Made by a program: the position numbers and the translations under genes | In this document: positions 15,457 through 25,579 of the stretch, piece by piece | How the letters are laid out: each line of letters begins with the position of its first letter | How positions within the stretch are numbered: position 1 is the stretch's first letter | Source of the DNA: Bacillus paralicheniformis | GTDB taxonomy: Bacteria; Bacillota; Bacilli; Bacillales; Bacillaceae | Reading direction: 5' to 3' | Length of the DNA stretch: 64,000 nt | Assembly (NCBI RefSeq): GCF_001042485.2 | Contig: NZ_LBMN02000012.1 | Span: 372,001-436,000 of the forward strand | Notes under the pieces: model-generated | Database searches by the model: none | What the model was told of the DNA's origin: nothing | What the model saw: only the letters and a program-made list of their open reading frames with translations

Positions 15457-17085
15457 TTATCCGGCTGCTACATCGGACGGTTCAACATGCGCTTTTAAAA
15501 AGGCGATATAATGGTCAATTGTATCAACCGTCGTGTAAGGCGAGACACTGTAGAATTTCTGGACATAAAGCGGCACGGGCAAACGGCTGTCAGCAGGATA
15601 AACGTATGTTTGCTTTTTCGTGCTGCCAAAATAGGTGTGACTGCGGTGCCTTCCCAATGTTTCGGCGATTTTTTCATTGAATTTGTTAATATTCCGCACT
15701 TCTTCCTCCGTGATGGCGCCGCTGATTTCTTCGTGATAGCGGACATTTCCCGGATAGAAGCGGAATGTCGTTACAGGTGATACATCATTGGTGACGGCTG
15801 CATTCGGAAAAGCCTGCAGGAGTTTTTTTCGAAATGCCAGGTTAACTCTAATGTAATTGGCCAAGATCTCCTGGTAGCCTTCGATTCCGAATGCGAGCAG
15901 AGAAGCATAAATCGGTATGCTGCTTCCCATTCGCGAACACTCTAGCGTATAGCTCGTATGATAGCTGCCAAACCCTCTGTTACCGACATAAGGCGTCTCA
16001 TCCGGATCCAAATCAACGACTTTCAGTGCCTCACGGTTTTTCACCAAGAAAAGGCTTGTGATATAAGGCGTTTGTCCAAGTTTATGAAAATCAAAGACCA
16101 AGCTGTCCGCCAGGTGCAAATGCTGAAAATGTTTTTTGTAGCGGGCAAGCGTCTCAAGCACCTCATCTTCAAGATGAAGCGGGTTTCCGATGAAATCGTA
16201 TCCGTTAAAAAAACCGTACATCCCACCCATCGCCGTATCGGCATGAATATAGACAGGAGGCAAACCGTAGGCGGCCTCTATTTCCTCAGTCACTTTTTTG
16301 ATACCGGCCAAATCATCGATGCCAAATGAGTCAGTTGTGCCAAGCGTTGCCAATACATAGATCGGATGTCCGCCTTTTTCAATCACGGCTTGCATTTTTT
16401 CCCGCAAATCGGCCAGATCCATCGAATGATCGCGATTCGTCTTGACCTTGATCAAATGGTCCGTCCCGATTCCGGAAGCTTCCATCGATTTGTAAAGACT
16501 GAAATGCGAAAGCTCTGAACAGAACGCGTACAGGTGATGCGGCGTTCCTTGCTGATTCGCTTCAGGATACGCGCTTGCGATCGCCAGCCTGAGCGACTGA
16601 AAAACAGCTCCCTGCCCGCCCCATGTGGTAAAACCGCCGCTCTTGTGCCTGTCATAGCCGACAATGTCCGAAAGCATCGCCGTGATCTGCACTTCCGTCC
16701 TTGCTGCAGCCGTGCCGTCTACATCCCATAAATTGTTTCCGTTTAAAAGAACCATTAAAAGATTCCCGGCGATGCTGGCGGTGTTCGGCAAAGGTGTCGC
16801 GTTGGCCACATAATGCCTGTTTAAAAAACGGTGGCCGTCAAGCAATTTCAATAGCTCTTCAACGCTTTTTTCCGCCCCGAAGCCTTTTTCCGGCAAGGCG
16901 GCCTCTTCAATGACGCTTTGATAGTAGTCAGAGGAAACTTCAGACTCGCGGCCAAGCGTCATCCGGGCGGGATCCTTCAGCCTGTCCATTCCGGCCAATA
17001 CCGCTTCAAGCAATGCCAGCAGCTGATACCGCGCCTCGTGATTGCCATCCTCGCTCGGAAACATCTGTTGAAAGTCTAACACCAT
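15457..17085 (-). CDS. PLP-dependent group II amino acid decarboxylase
   Basis: The protein (about 542 residues) has the group II decarboxylase fold. The PLP lysine is in VFDFHKLGQTPY (about residue 335), the PLP-ring aspartate in IHADTAMGG and the substrate/PLP motif in TTWGGQGAVFQSL. This group covers aromatic amino acid, glutamate and diaminobutyrate decarboxylases; the exact substrate cannot be read from sequence. ATG 17085 gives the best distance to AGGAG; GTG 17091 is the alternative. It lies about 20 nt behind the SNF transporter gene on the same strand, so importer and decarboxylase form one unit. It is absent from the matching B. subtilis locus as far as I recall. Confidence 0.87.
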   Translation of the reverse strand: MVLDFQQMFPSEDGNHEARYQLLALLEAVLAGMDRLKDPARMTLGRESEVSSDYYQSVIEEAALPEKGFGAEKSVEELLKLLDGHRFLNRHYVANATPLPNTASIAGNLLMVLLNGNNLWDVDGTAAARTEVQITAMLSDIVGYDRHKSGGFTTWGGQGAVFQSLRLAIASAYPEANQQGTPHHLYAFCSELSHFSLYKSMEASGIGTDHLIKVKTNRDHSMDLADLREKMQAVIEKGGHPIYVLATLGTTDSFGIDDLAGIKKVTEEIEAAYGLPPVYIHADTAMGGMYGFFNGYDFIGNPLHLEDEVLETLARYKKHFQHLHLADSLVFDFHKLGQTPYITSLFLVKNREALKVVDLDPDETPYVGNRGFGSYHTSYTLECSRMGSSIPIYASLLAFGIEGYQEILANYIRVNLAFRKKLLQAFPNAAVTNDVSPVTTFRFYPGNVRYHEEISGAITEEEVRNINKFNEKIAETLGRHRSHTYFGSTKKQTYVYPADSRLPVPLYVQKFYSVSPYTTVDTIDHYIAFLKAHVEPSDVAAG

Positions 17086-17106
17086 ATTCACCCATCTCCT
17101 GATCTT

Positions 17107-18465
17107 TTAAAATGAAAACACTCCGATTAAATTTAAAAAGACAAGTACAATTGCAAGCGGCACAAGGAAACGGAGAAGATAAAACCACACGATAAAAAAG
17201 CCTTTCCCCGCTTTTGATCCGCTCTTCATTTCTTCATATAGATCGTGTTTGGACAATTTCAGCGGAATAAAAATCGAAATAAAAAGCGCGCCAAGCGGCA
17301 GCAAAATATTGCTGACGACATAATCCGCCGCATCAAAAAACGTCTTCTTAAAAATGAACGGCTCATCGAGCACTCCGTAAGACAAGCAGGAAGGAATGCC
17401 GACGGCAAAAATCAAAAGGCCGATCGCCCACGTCCATTTTCCCCTTTTTGTTTGATCGCCTTTTGTAATAGCGGCAACAATGATCTCAATCATCGAAAAA
17501 GCCGAAGTCAGGGCAGCAAATAAAAAGGCCGTCAAAAATCCGATAAAAAACAGCATCCCGAATGGAAGCCGGTCAAAAACTGCCGGCAGAACCGTAAATA
17601 ATAAAGTCGGACCCTGATCGGGCTGAAGCCCGAATGAAAAGACGGCCGGAAAAATCGCCAAACCGGCAAGCAGCGTGACGGCAAGGTTCATGATCACGAT
17701 CGAGACCGCCGACTTCGGAAGGTTTTGTGACTTTGACAAATAGGAGCTGTACGTTACCATCACAGATACGCCAAGCGTCAACGTAAAGAAAGCTTGTCCG
17801 AGCGCAAAAAGAATCGCCTGCGGCGTCAGGCTGCCAAAATCGGGCACAAGCAGAAAACGCACGCCGTCGATCGCATGCTCAAGCGTCAGAGCCCTTAAAA
17901 CGAGCGCAATAAATAAAATAAATAATAGCGGCATCATAATCGAACTGACGCGCTCGATTCCTTTTTGCACACCCTTCGCCACGACGAGGATCGTCATGAT
18001 GATAAACGCAAGCTGCGCTGCCAGTGTCTGCAGCGGATCTTGGATGATCGAACCGAAGAGCTCCCCGTATCCGTCCTGCGTGAGACCCGACAATGAACCG
18101 GTTACTGCTTTGATGATATAAAGCAAAATCCAGCCGCCGATCACACTGTAAAACGACAGAACAAGGAAGCAGGCGGCGATTCCGATCCAGCCTGTGATCA
18201 CCCAAGGCGTCCCCGGCGCTATTTTTTGATAGGTGCCGATAGCATCCGATTGGCTTTTTCGGCCTAATATAAATTCCCCCAAAAGCAAGGGGTATCCCAG
18301 CAGGATCGTAAATAGGACAAATACAAGGAAAAATGCGCCTCCTCCGCTCGTTCCAGCCACATAGGGAAACTTCCAAATCGCCCCCAGGCCGATGGCGGAT
18401 CCCCCTGCAGCGAGAACAAATCCAAGTTTGGATGCCCATTTTGCTGTCATTCTGCGATCGCTCAT
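17107..18465 (-). CDS. yhdH: sodium:neurotransmitter symporter family (SNF) transporter, YhdH-like
   Basis: The 452-residue membrane protein belongs to the LeuT/SNF family, which takes up amino acids with sodium. Helix 1 carries the family signature [14 protein letters not shown], with the unwound sodium and substrate site. About eleven to twelve membrane segments are predicted. Position between yhdI and yhdF fits B. subtilis yhdH. ATG 18465 follows AAAGGATGTGTATGA. The decarboxylase gene follows at once, which suggests that this transporter brings in the amino acid to be decarboxylated. Confidence 0.88.
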   Translation of the reverse strand: MSDRRMTAKWASKLGFVLAAGGSAIGLGAIWKFPYVAGTSGGGAFFLVFVLFTILLGYPLLLGEFILGRKSQSDAIGTYQKIAPGTPWVITGWIGIAACFLVLSFYSVIGGWILLYIIKAVTGSLSGLTQDGYGELFGSIIQDPLQTLAAQLAFIIMTILVVAKGVQKGIERVSSIMMPLLFILFIALVLRALTLEHAIDGVRFLLVPDFGSLTPQAILFALGQAFFTLTLGVSVMVTYSSYLSKSQNLPKSAVSIVIMNLAVTLLAGLAIFPAVFSFGLQPDQGPTLLFTVLPAVFDRLPFGMLFFIGFLTAFLFAALTSAFSMIEIIVAAITKGDQTKRGKWTWAIGLLIFAVGIPSCLSYGVLDEPFIFKKTFFDAADYVVSNILLPLGALFISIFIPLKLSKHDLYEEMKSGSKAGKGFFIVWFYLLRFLVPLAIVLVFLNLIGVFSF

Positions 18466-18567
18466 TCATACACATCCTTTCTCTTTCTGTTTCTATTATC
18501 TCTTACGGGGCAGCTTTTTTGAAAGTGATCTTTCAAATTCTTATTTTTCCGAAAAAAACAAACAGAA

Positions 18568-18599
18568 AAAACCGACTGCCTTACAATAGCAGCCGGTTG
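18568..18599 (-). terminator. intrinsic terminator after yhdF
   Basis: On the minus strand AACCGGCTGC and GCAGTCGGTT form an imperfect stem followed by TTTTTCTG. Confidence 0.65.
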
Positions 18600-18604
18600 A
18601 AAGG

Positions 18605-19474
18605 TTATGTCGTCACATATCTTCCGCCGTTGATGTGGATCGTCTGTCCTGTCATATAAGAAGAATCGTCTGAAGCGAGCAGAACATACACCGCAGCGTG
18701 TTCAGAAGGCTGTCCGGGCCTTCCCATCGGCGTATTTGTACCGTGTTTTTCCGTTTTTTCCGGCGAAAAAGTAGCCGGAATGAGCGGCGTCCAAATGGGC
18801 CCCGGCGCTACCGCGTTGACGCGTATTCCTTTTTTGACAAGGGATGCAGCCATCGAACGGGTAAACGCGACAATCGCACCCTTTGTGCTCGAATAGTCAA
18901 TCAGCGCCGGACTGCCCTCATAAGCTGTGATCGATGCGGTATTGATAATCGCGCTTCCTTCCCCTAAATGCGGGAGCGCGGCTTTTGTCATGTGAAACAT
19001 GGAGAAAATATTCGTTCTGAACGTTTGTTCAAGCTGTTCGGTCGAAATATCTTCGATCCCTTTTTGCGGATGCTGTTCGGCAGCGTTGTTGACAAGAATG
19101 TCGAGTCCGCCAAAGTGATTCACCGCTTTTTCGACAGATGTTTTGCAATGTGCTTCATCCCCGACATCTCCGGGAATCAAGAGGCATTTTGCGCCTTCCT
19201 GTTCGATTCGTTCTTTCGTTTCCTCGGCATCCTTGTGTTCGTCCAAGTACATGACGGCAATGTCGGCACCTTCTTTGGCGTATGCAATGGCGGCCGCTCT
19301 GCCGATTCCGCTGTCTCCTCCGGTAATAATGGCGGTTTTTCCTTTTAATTTGCCGCTTCCTTTGTAGTCGCGATCTTCCGAGAGCGGAAGGGGCACCATC
19401 TTGTGCTCAGCCCCGGGTTGTTTTTCTTGTTTTTGCGCTTTCTGTCCATCCGTCTGTCTGTTTGCCGGATTCAT
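18605..19474 (-). CDS. yhdF: general stress short-chain dehydrogenase YhdF
   Basis: The 289-residue protein is a classical SDR with an N-terminal extension of about 45 residues rich in Gln and Lys. The NAD(P) motif is TGGDSGIGRA, the structural motif NNAA, the catalytic Ser lies in INTASITAYEG and the Tyr/Lys in YSSTKGA. The length equals B. subtilis YhdF, a sigma-B-dependent stress protein. ATG 19474 follows GAGGTGAGACGA. A sigma-B-like promoter stands upstream. The substrate is unknown. Confidence 0.93.
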   Translation of the reverse strand: MNPANRQTDGQKAQKQEKQPGAEHKMVPLPLSEDRDYKGSGKLKGKTAIITGGDSGIGRAAAIAYAKEGADIAVMYLDEHKDAEETKERIEQEGAKCLLIPGDVGDEAHCKTSVEKAVNHFGGLDILVNNAAEQHPQKGIEDISTEQLEQTFRTNIFSMFHMTKAALPHLGEGSAIINTASITAYEGSPALIDYSSTKGAIVAFTRSMAASLVKKGIRVNAVAPGPIWTPLIPATFSPEKTEKHGTNTPMGRPGQPSEHAAVYVLLASDDSSYMTGQTIHINGGRYVTT

Positions 19475-19508
19475 TCGTCTCACCTCTTCACCATTGTTTA
19501 GTGCACAG

Positions 19509-19534
19509 TTACCACGATACCGGCATCCTTAAAC
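19509..19534 (-). promoter_or_regulatory. candidate sigma-B promoter of yhdF
   Basis: On the minus strand a perfect GTTTAA (19534-19529) and TGGTAA (19514-19509) are spaced by 14 bp, near the sigma-B consensus. Confidence 0.55.
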
Positions 19535-19556
19535 GCAAGAACTCAGCGAGACATGT

Positions 19557-20622
19557 TTACTGGTCAGGCAGAGGCACGCGGATGAGCCGGTCATCTGTCT
19601 GTTTTTTTTCGCCTCTTCCGTCGCCATTGTTCGTAATGAAATACAGATCATCTCCGATTACTTTTACATCTCTGATTCTGCCGTATCCGCCAAGCCATTT
19701 GACCGCTTTGGCTTCCGCAGGATCGACCCACGAAAACCCCCTCTCCCCGCAGCCCGGCCATATAGAGGACATCCCCTTTCTGCGCTAAACCGGATGGGGC
19801 CCACGTTTCTTCTCCCGAATGGATGAGCGGCGCTTTCATTCCCCGCTTCTTATCGCTTCCTTCAATCACCGGCCAGCCATAATTGGCTCCGGCTTCTATT
19901 TTGTTCACTTCATCATGTCCAGACTGCCCGTGTTCGGAGCTGTAAAGCTGCCGGACGATCCATGCGAGGCCTTGCGGATTCCGGTGTCCAAAGCTGTATA
20001 CATAAGACGAGCGAAAAGGCTGATCAGCAGGGATCGCACCATCAAGCTCCATTCTTAAAATCACCCCCGCCAGCTTTTCAGGCTGCTGGGCCCATTCCCT
20101 TTCCCCCGCATCACCTGTCGTGATGTACAGCTTTTGATCAGGCCCGATCGCCATCCGGCCGCCGTTATGAATCACACCTCCGGGCAAATCGGCAAGCAGC
20201 TCCTCCGTTTCCGTCCAAGTGAGGCGGTCAAGCGTCAATTTTACGATCCGGTTTTTCAGATGGCCCCCGTCTTTGTATGTATGGTAAACGTATGCCTCCT
20301 GATTGTTTTTGAAATCAGGATGGAGCACAAATCCGAGCAGTCCGCCTTCCCCTTCTTGATGAACGGGCTTTTTCAGCTGAAGCTGCATGCGCTCCTTTTT
20401 GCCTTCGGCAATGGACACGATTCCCCCGTTTCTTTCGGTCACGTAAAAAATCTCGCCAGTGTGAGCGATCGTCCAAGGCACATCCAGACGCTCTGCGATG
20501 ACTTCGGCACCGCTTCCGCCTTCTTTCGTCGCCGCCGCTTCATGTTCAGCATCAAAATCCCGGCCTTCCGAGCATGCACCTAGAAAAAACAGCATGATCA
20601 ACATCAGGAATCCTTTTTTCAT
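19557..20622 (-). pseudogene. glucose/sorbosone dehydrogenase-type lipoprotein, frameshifted
   Basis: The gene encodes a lipoprotein (signal ending LFFLGACSEG) with the six-bladed propeller of the soluble aldose dehydrogenase/GSDH family (PQQ-type): VPWTIAHTGEIFYVTERNG, GGLLGFVLHPDF, HNGGRMAIGPDQKLYITTGD, GHRNPQGLAW. After GDVLYMAGLRGE the frame changes: the last 68 codons (GFSWVDPAEAKAVKWLGGYG to the stop at 19557) lie in another frame. The shift maps to a run of five C on the plus strand (19737-19741). The uncorrected frame would run on to 19648 with a garbled tail. ATG 20622 follows AAGGGGGAGACG. A sequencing error or a phase-variable tract cannot be excluded. Confidence 0.8.
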
Positions 20623-20705
20623 CGTCTCCCCCTTAAAGGACTTTCTTGATGAATACATTCAAGAACACCGGCATAATTCCCTACTTAAACATTCTAAAAT
20701 CTATT

Positions 20706-20738
20706 AAAAAAACACGCGCTTCGCTGAGAAGGCGTGTG
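20706..20738 (-). terminator. intrinsic terminator after citA
   Basis: ACACGC and GCGTGT-type arms (minus strand ACACGCCTTCTC...GCGCGTGT) are followed by TTTTTTTA. Confidence 0.65.
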
Positions 20739-20744
20739 TCCGCA

Positions 20745-21836
20745 TTACTGAGAAACCAATTCTCCGATATATTTAGCCGACGGCCTGAAAATCATGTTGT
20801 TGTCAGCCTGCTCCAGCACATGGGCGCACCAGCCGACCATTCTCGCCGCCGAAAAAGTAGGGGTAAACAATGCGGCATCAAAATCGATCGCCTTCATGAC
20901 AGCGGCTGCGTAAAATTCGACATTCGTATAAAGCTTGCGGCCCGGCTTGTATTCTTCCAAAAGGCGGATCGCCGTATTTTCAACATGAAGAGCAAGGTCG
21001 ATATCCCGGTCGCCCCCGGCAATTTCCTCAGCTTTCACCCTTAAAGCCTTCGCTCTCGGATCATGCGTTTTATAGACGCGGTGTCCAAATCCCATCAGTC
21101 TCTCGCCTTTTTCAAGCTTTTCTCTTATATAGCTTTCTGCGTGCTGTTTTTCCCCGATGCCTTCCAGCATATCCGTCACCGCAGACGGCGCTCCGCCGTG
21201 CAAAGGTCCTTTCATCGTGCCAAGTGCAGATGTGACGGCAGAAACAAGATCGGATTCCGTAGACACCGTAACTCTTGCCGAAAAGGTTGAAGCGTTCATG
21301 CCGTGTTCCATCGCAAGAATCATGTATGTTTCGAGCGCTTTTTTCTGAGCTTCTGTCGGGCGCTTTCCTTTCAGCATGTAAAAATAATGTTCCACAAAGC
21401 CAAGCTCATCCAGCGGCTGAACAGGCTCTTCTCCGTCAGTCAGCCTTTTTCTGAACGCGATAATCGACGGGGCGGCTGCAATCAGTCTGAGAGCCTGCTC
21501 CATTGTCGGCTTGAACGCAAACGATTTGTCCCCGAATGAAGAGACGACCGTGCGAAGAACCGCCATATCGTCTAATTCGGCCGGAAGGCAGCGGATCAAT
21601 CGCTTGCATGCTTCTGGCAGCACACGGAATGAAGCGAGCATCTCATTGAATCGGCTGAGTTCCGTTTCCGTCGGAAATGCCCCGTTGAGAATCAGATAAG
21701 CGACTTCTTCAAATGTGGATGTAAGCGCCAGTTCATCAGCATTGTACCCTCTGTAGATCAGCTTTCCCTCTTCACCGTCAATGCGGCTGATGGCTGTTTC
21801 AACACAAGTAATCCCTTTCAATCCATGATAAACCAT
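20745..21836 (-). CDS. citA: citrate synthase I (CitA)
   Basis: The 363-residue enzyme condenses oxaloacetate and acetyl-CoA to citrate. Catalytic histidines lie in [11 protein letters not shown] and MGFGHRVYK, and the catalytic Asp in the C-terminal part ([14 protein letters not shown] region). It is the minor citrate synthase of Bacillus, divergent from its LysR regulator citR. ATG 21836 (MVYHGLKG) follows AAAGGAGGAATTGAT; the frame is open to 21869 but that start has no support. Confidence 0.95.
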   Translation of the reverse strand: MVYHGLKGITCVETAISRIDGEEGKLIYRGYNADELALTSTFEEVAYLILNGAFPTETELSRFNEMLASFRVLPEACKRLIRCLPAELDDMAVLRTVVSSFGDKSFAFKPTMEQALRLIAAAPSIIAFRKRLTDGEEPVQPLDELGFVEHYFYMLKGKRPTEAQKKALETYMILAMEHGMNASTFSARVTVSTESDLVSAVTSALGTMKGPLHGGAPSAVTDMLEGIGEKQHAESYIREKLEKGERLMGFGHRVYKTHDPRAKALRVKAEEIAGGDRDIDLALHVENTAIRLLEEYKPGRKLYTNVEFYAAAVMKAIDFDAALFTPTFSAARMVGWCAHVLEQADNNMIFRPSAKYIGELVSQ

Positions 21837-21946
21837 ATCAATTCCTCCTTTTTCCTTTGTAAATATCATTATAGTTGATATAATATTTAAAAAATATTGA
21901 ATTATATTGATATCTTTGATTAAAAAAATTAATCAGGAGGACTGCA
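21837..21946. promoter_or_regulatory. citA-citR divergent control region
   Basis: The 110-bp region is very AT-rich. On the citA side a TATAAT (21873-21868) lies upstream of the ribosome binding site. Around 21878-21910 is an imperfect dyad with TATAAT-A/T-rich centre of the kind LysR proteins bind, expected for CitR repression of citA. Confidence 0.45.
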
Positions 21947-22825
21947 ATGGATTTTAAATGGCTTCATACCTTTGTTACTGCCGCAAAATACGAAAATTTC
22001 AGAAAGACGGCGGAAACCTTATTTATTTCTCAGCCGACCGTCACCGTCCAAATTAAACTGCTTGAGGAAGAACTCGGGTGCCAGCTGTTCACCCGCAAAG
22101 GAAGAAGCATTCATTTAACGAAAGAAGGCCGCGCTTACCTTCCTTTCGCCCTTCGCCTGCTGGAAGACTATGAATCGAGCATGGCAGAGCTTCACAAAAT
22201 CAGACAAGGCTATTCACAGACATTGAATCTAGCGGTTTCACCGCTTATCGCCGATACGATTCTCCCATTTGTATTGAAAAAATACACGGCGCTGCATCCG
22301 AATTCGGAGATCAAAGTAAAGATCGCCGAATCAGCTGAAATCGCTCCCCTGATTTCAGCCGGCCATGCAGATATCGGATTAAGCTGCTTAAACGTGCAAT
22401 CGTCAAACCTGAACTGCTATTCCATGTACAGCGATCCCGTGATTTTGGTCGCCCCTCATGACGGCCGCGTTTCAGAACAAGTGCCGCCGCTCGATGTCGA
22501 AGATTTGCTTGAAGAATATTTGCTGTTGACCCATAATCACCCCGAATACTGGGACGACCTCGTCAGGCAGCTGAGGATCAAATTTCCGTTTGTTAGAACG
22601 ATGCTCGTAAGCCAGACGCATATTACGAAACGATTTATTTCAGAAGGACTCGGTATATCATTTTTGCCGCTGTCAACTGTGCGCCGCGAGCTGATGGAAG
22701 GAAGATTAATAGAGGTGCCGTGCGATTTCATGAAGCTTCCTGTTGCAGGGGGATATGCGATTAGTCTGAAAGATAATGAGAAGGTCGAGCACTTTTTGGC
22801 GTTTTTAGCCGAGTTCCGTTTCTAA
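21947..22825 (+). CDS. citR: LysR-family regulator CitR
   Basis: The 292-residue protein has a LysR winged helix (about 1-60, with FRKTAETLFISQPTVTVQIK) and a periplasmic-binding-like effector domain. Its place divergent from citA identifies it as CitR, the repressor of citA in B. subtilis. ATG 21947 follows CAGGAGGACTGCA. It ends at a bidirectional terminator shared with lytE. Confidence 0.93.
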   Translation: MDFKWLHTFVTAAKYENFRKTAETLFISQPTVTVQIKLLEEELGCQLFTRKGRSIHLTKEGRAYLPFALRLLEDYESSMAELHKIRQGYSQTLNLAVSPLIADTILPFVLKKYTALHPNSEIKVKIAESAEIAPLISAGHADIGLSCLNVQSSNLNCYSMYSDPVILVAPHDGRVSEQVPPLDVEDLLEEYLLLTHNHPEYWDDLVRQLRIKFPFVRTMLVSQTHITKRFISEGLGISFLPLSTVRRELMEGRLIEVPCDFMKLPVAGGYAISLKDNEKVEHFLAFLAEFRF

Positions 22826-22830
22826 ACGGA

Positions 22831-22862
22831 AAAAAACCCGTTCATCATGATGAACGGGCTTG
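22831..22862. terminator. bidirectional terminator between citR and lytE
   Basis: The perfect palindrome CCCGTTCATCATGATGAACGGG is flanked by AAAAAA on one side and CTTGT on the other. Confidence 0.75.
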
Positions 22863-22873
22863 TCCCTGCAACA

Positions 22874-23701
22874 TTAGAAGCGTTTTGCTCCAAGATAGCG
22901 GGGCTTCCAATAGCTGTTTGTCATATCGCTGATCGTTACGCCGTCAGAACCGGCATGAACGAATTGATTGTTTCCGATGTAAACCCCCATATGCGAAGGT
23001 CCCGGCTGATATGTCGTGAAGAATACGAAATCACCTACTGCAGGGCTTGATACGCTCTTCATCGAATTCCAGTAACCGGCTGTGTTCGTTCTCGCCACAT
23101 TCGTCTGTTTGTTGAGGATGTACCAGACAAATCCGCTGCAGTCAAATCCTGATGCAGATGTTCCGCCCCATTTATAAGGCGTTCCGATAAGGGCTTTTGC
23201 ATCTGAAACTAGTTTTGACGTATTCAGCGCTGAAGAGGTTTGCGCAGGCGCCTTGCTTGTCCCGCTTGATGCAGAAGGCTTTGTCGTTGATGCAGCTTTT
23301 ACGCTTTTCGTCCCTTTAACTTTTAATACTTGTCCGATCCGGATTAAATCTGTTTTTAAACCATTCAGAGACTTCAGTTCATTGACGGTCATGCCGTATG
23401 TCCGAGAAATTTTCCAAAGGCTGTCTCCTTTGACCACTTTATGCGTAGCTGATGAAGCTTGCGACGCTTTTGCAGACGAAGAGCTGCTTCCATTGATCGA
23501 CAGCCTCTGCCCTATGTAAATGATATCGGATTTCAGCTTGTTTTCCTGTTTAATCTTGCTGACACTTGTGCCGTACTTCTTCGAAAATCCCCATAACGTA
23601 TCCCCTTTTTTCACCGTTATGGTTTGTGCGGAAGCCGCTCCCGCAAATAAAGTTGATCCTAAAACAACCGCTGATGCTGCTGTTATGACTTGTTTTTTCA
23701 T
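22874..23701 (-). CDS. lytE: cell wall D,L-endopeptidase LytE
   Basis: The 275-residue protein has a Sec signal peptide (to ASA), two LysM repeats (about 28-70 and 86-130, VKKGDTLWGFSKKYG and VVKGDSLWKISRTYG), a Ser/Thr-rich linker and an NlpC/P60 domain (about 160-275) with the catalytic Cys in SGFDCSGFVWY, His in SHMGVYIG and a second His in FVHAGSDG. It cuts gamma-D-glutamyl-diaminopimelate bonds in peptidoglycan. B. subtilis LytE has three LysM repeats, so this copy is one repeat shorter. ATG 23701 follows GGGAGGACAAC. Confidence 0.94.
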   Translation of the reverse strand: MKKQVITAASAVVLGSTLFAGAASAQTITVKKGDTLWGFSKKYGTSVSKIKQENKLKSDIIYIGQRLSINGSSSSSAKASQASSATHKVVKGDSLWKISRTYGMTVNELKSLNGLKTDLIRIGQVLKVKGTKSVKAASTTKPSASSGTSKAPAQTSSALNTSKLVSDAKALIGTPYKWGGTSASGFDCSGFVWYILNKQTNVARTNTAGYWNSMKSVSSPAVGDFVFFTTYQPGPSHMGVYIGNNQFVHAGSDGVTISDMTNSYWKPRYLGAKRF

Positions 23702-23861
23702 GTTGTCCTCCCAATAGCAGAATATTTTATATTTTTAAAGGCGAAAATTAGCAGTTTCATTTTTTTTGAGAACGGCTGCTTCAGCCCTTCCTCTGTTTCT
23801 ATTATAAGGAGGGAATTCCATCAGGTATAGTCTTGACTTACTATGTCAAATTCCTTAATTA

Positions 23862-23908
23862 TTCGTTTTTAAAAAAAGTTTTTAAGGGTAGATAATATTT
23901 CATTTACA
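23862..23908 (-). promoter_or_regulatory. lytE upstream region: WalR-like box and candidate sigma-I promoter
   Basis: The 370-bp gap between lytE and spoVR holds control sites only. On the minus strand TGTAAA-N5-TATTAT (23908-23892) is one base off the WalR box (TGTWAH-N5-TGTWAH). It is followed by ACCCTT (23889-23884), 18 bp and CGAA (23865-23862), which resembles a sigma-I promoter. In B. subtilis lytE is under WalR and sigma-I, which supports the reading; the exact elements are uncertain. A further inverted repeat TTGACATAGTAAGTCAA lies at 23832-23848. Confidence 0.4.
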
Positions 23909-24072
23909 TTTCAAAGGTAACTTAAATACTACATTTTCGCACTTTCCGGGAGCCAAAATTACAATTTTAGAAAGAGTATTAAATCCTTTATTTTACATTT
24001 TTATGATTAACTTATAAAACTGGACAAACATTCTTTTATTTGGCATAGTGACGGTCGTCGTTGCGCTTTAAA

Positions 24073-24100
24073 ATAAAAAAGGCTGCCCGAATGCAGCCTG
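24073..24100 (-). terminator. intrinsic terminator after spoVR
   Basis: GGCTGCATTCGGGCAGCC on the minus strand forms a 6-bp stem followed by TTTTTTATTT. Confidence 0.75.
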
Positions 24101-24107
24101 AAACTTT

Positions 24108-25517
24108 TTATAAATATCTGCGATGGACAGCCTTTCCATCATAGGAAAACATGACGGGCTTATCTTCGAGCACGGTTTCGACATGCACGCTTCTTCCCCA
24201 TAGCTGGTGAAGGTAAGGCAGAACTTTTTCAAGATACTTTAAATCGAGTTCGATCCCTTCATACCAATGCTTAATGTATAATTCATTGTTCTTTAAGTAA
24301 TCTCCGTCCTCAACTGTCAAATAAGGAAATCCTCCGTTGACTCTCATGCTGACAAGCTGATCGCGCACAGCCTCCCAATCCTTGTCAACGATTTTATAAT
24401 CCCTTCCCTGTTTTTGAAACAAGTAGAGATCTTCCCGCATCACGAGATCTTTCGTTAAATAGTTTCTGATAAATGAAATGTCTGATTCGATCTCCCTGAC
24501 TTCAAATATTTTTTCTCTCCCCGAGTTCGGCTTTACACCCATCTTCTTCATATCTTCTGTCGGGTTGTTGTAGCGCTCCTCTATGTCCTCAAATATTTTC
24601 AATCCGAGATAATAAGGATTGATGCCCGTTTTGGACGGCTGAACCACTCCCGCGTTGAGCTTGGCGAATTCGATCGCTTCACTTGATGTCAGCTCAAGCT
24701 CGCGGATGATTCGCTGATGCCAATAGGACGCCCATCCTTCATTCATGATTTTCGTTTCAAGCTGCGGCCAGAAATACAGCATTTCCTCTCTCATCATCGT
24801 TAAGATGTCGCGCTGCCAAGGTTCCAGCTCCCGCGAATGTTCTTCAATGAACAGCAGAATGTCTTTTTCCGGCTTCGGCGGAAACTTTTTTTTCGTCCTT
24901 TTCTTCTTCTCTTTCGATCCTTTGTGATCCAGTTCCCAGAGGTCGTCATAAAGAGTGGGCGGCGCGTCTGTTTCTTCTTCCTCTTCGTCATCTATGCTCC
25001 ACGACAGCTTCGGCCTTACGAGCGAAGGGTCAATGTGTTCTTCAATCGCCAGCACCGCATCGAGAAATGCTTCGACTTCTTTTGAACCGTGGACCGTCTC
25101 ATAATGTTTAATCCGCTCTGCTGTCGCCGACATGCTTTCAACCATATCGCGCTTCGTATTTTGAAAACGACAGTTATTTTTAAAGAAATCACAATGAGCC
25201 AGGACGTGTGCGACAATCAGCTTATTTTGAATCAATGAATTGCTGTCCAGCAAAAACGCGTAACACGGATTTGAATTAATGACAAGCTCATATATTTTGC
25301 TCAAGCCAAAGTCATAGTGAAGCTTCATTTTGTGAAATTGCTTGCCGAAACTCCAGTGGCTGTATCTTGTCGGCATCCCGTATGCGCCGAATGTATAAAT
25401 GATTTCAGCCGGACAAATTTCATATCTCATCGGATAAAAATCCAGGCCGAATCCTTCCGCGATCTCCGTAATTTCTGCTATCGCCCGCTGCAGCTCTTTT
25501 TGCTCCCGTATGCTCAA
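24108..25517 (-). CDS. spoVR: stage V sporulation protein R (SpoVR)
   Basis: The 469-residue protein matches SpoVR over its whole length (B. subtilis 468). Blocks such as [36 protein letters not shown] and [10 protein letters not shown] are diagnostic. It is needed for a normal spore cortex and is soluble, with no known enzyme activity. It starts with TTG 25517; GGGGGG lies about 12 nt upstream. A sigma-E promoter stands just ahead, in line with mother-cell expression. An acidic and then Lys-rich linker occurs around residues 175-215. Confidence 0.93.
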   Translation of the reverse strand: MSIREQKELQRAIAEITEIAEGFGLDFYPMRYEICPAEIIYTFGAYGMPTRYSHWSFGKQFHKMKLHYDFGLSKIYELVINSNPCYAFLLDSNSLIQNKLIVAHVLAHCDFFKNNCRFQNTKRDMVESMSATAERIKHYETVHGSKEVEAFLDAVLAIEEHIDPSLVRPKLSWSIDDEEEEETDAPPTLYDDLWELDHKGSKEKKKRTKKKFPPKPEKDILLFIEEHSRELEPWQRDILTMMREEMLYFWPQLETKIMNEGWASYWHQRIIRELELTSSEAIEFAKLNAGVVQPSKTGINPYYLGLKIFEDIEERYNNPTEDMKKMGVKPNSGREKIFEVREIESDISFIRNYLTKDLVMREDLYLFQKQGRDYKIVDKDWEAVRDQLVSMRVNGGFPYLTVEDGDYLKNNELYIKHWYEGIELDLKYLEKVLPYLHQLWGRSVHVETVLEDKPVMFSYDGKAVHRRYL

Positions 25518-25549
25518 TACTCAAATCCCCCCCGGTTGGACTTCTCTTT

Positions 25550-25579
25550 ATTGTATGAGCCGGGTTTTGAAAAGATGAA
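25550..25579 (-). promoter_or_regulatory. sigma-E promoter of spoVR
   Basis: On the minus strand TTCATCTT (25579-25572), 14 bp and CATACAAT (25557-25550) fit the sigma-E consensus (KMATATT, 14-15 bp, CATACANT), with a perfect -10. Confidence 0.7.
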
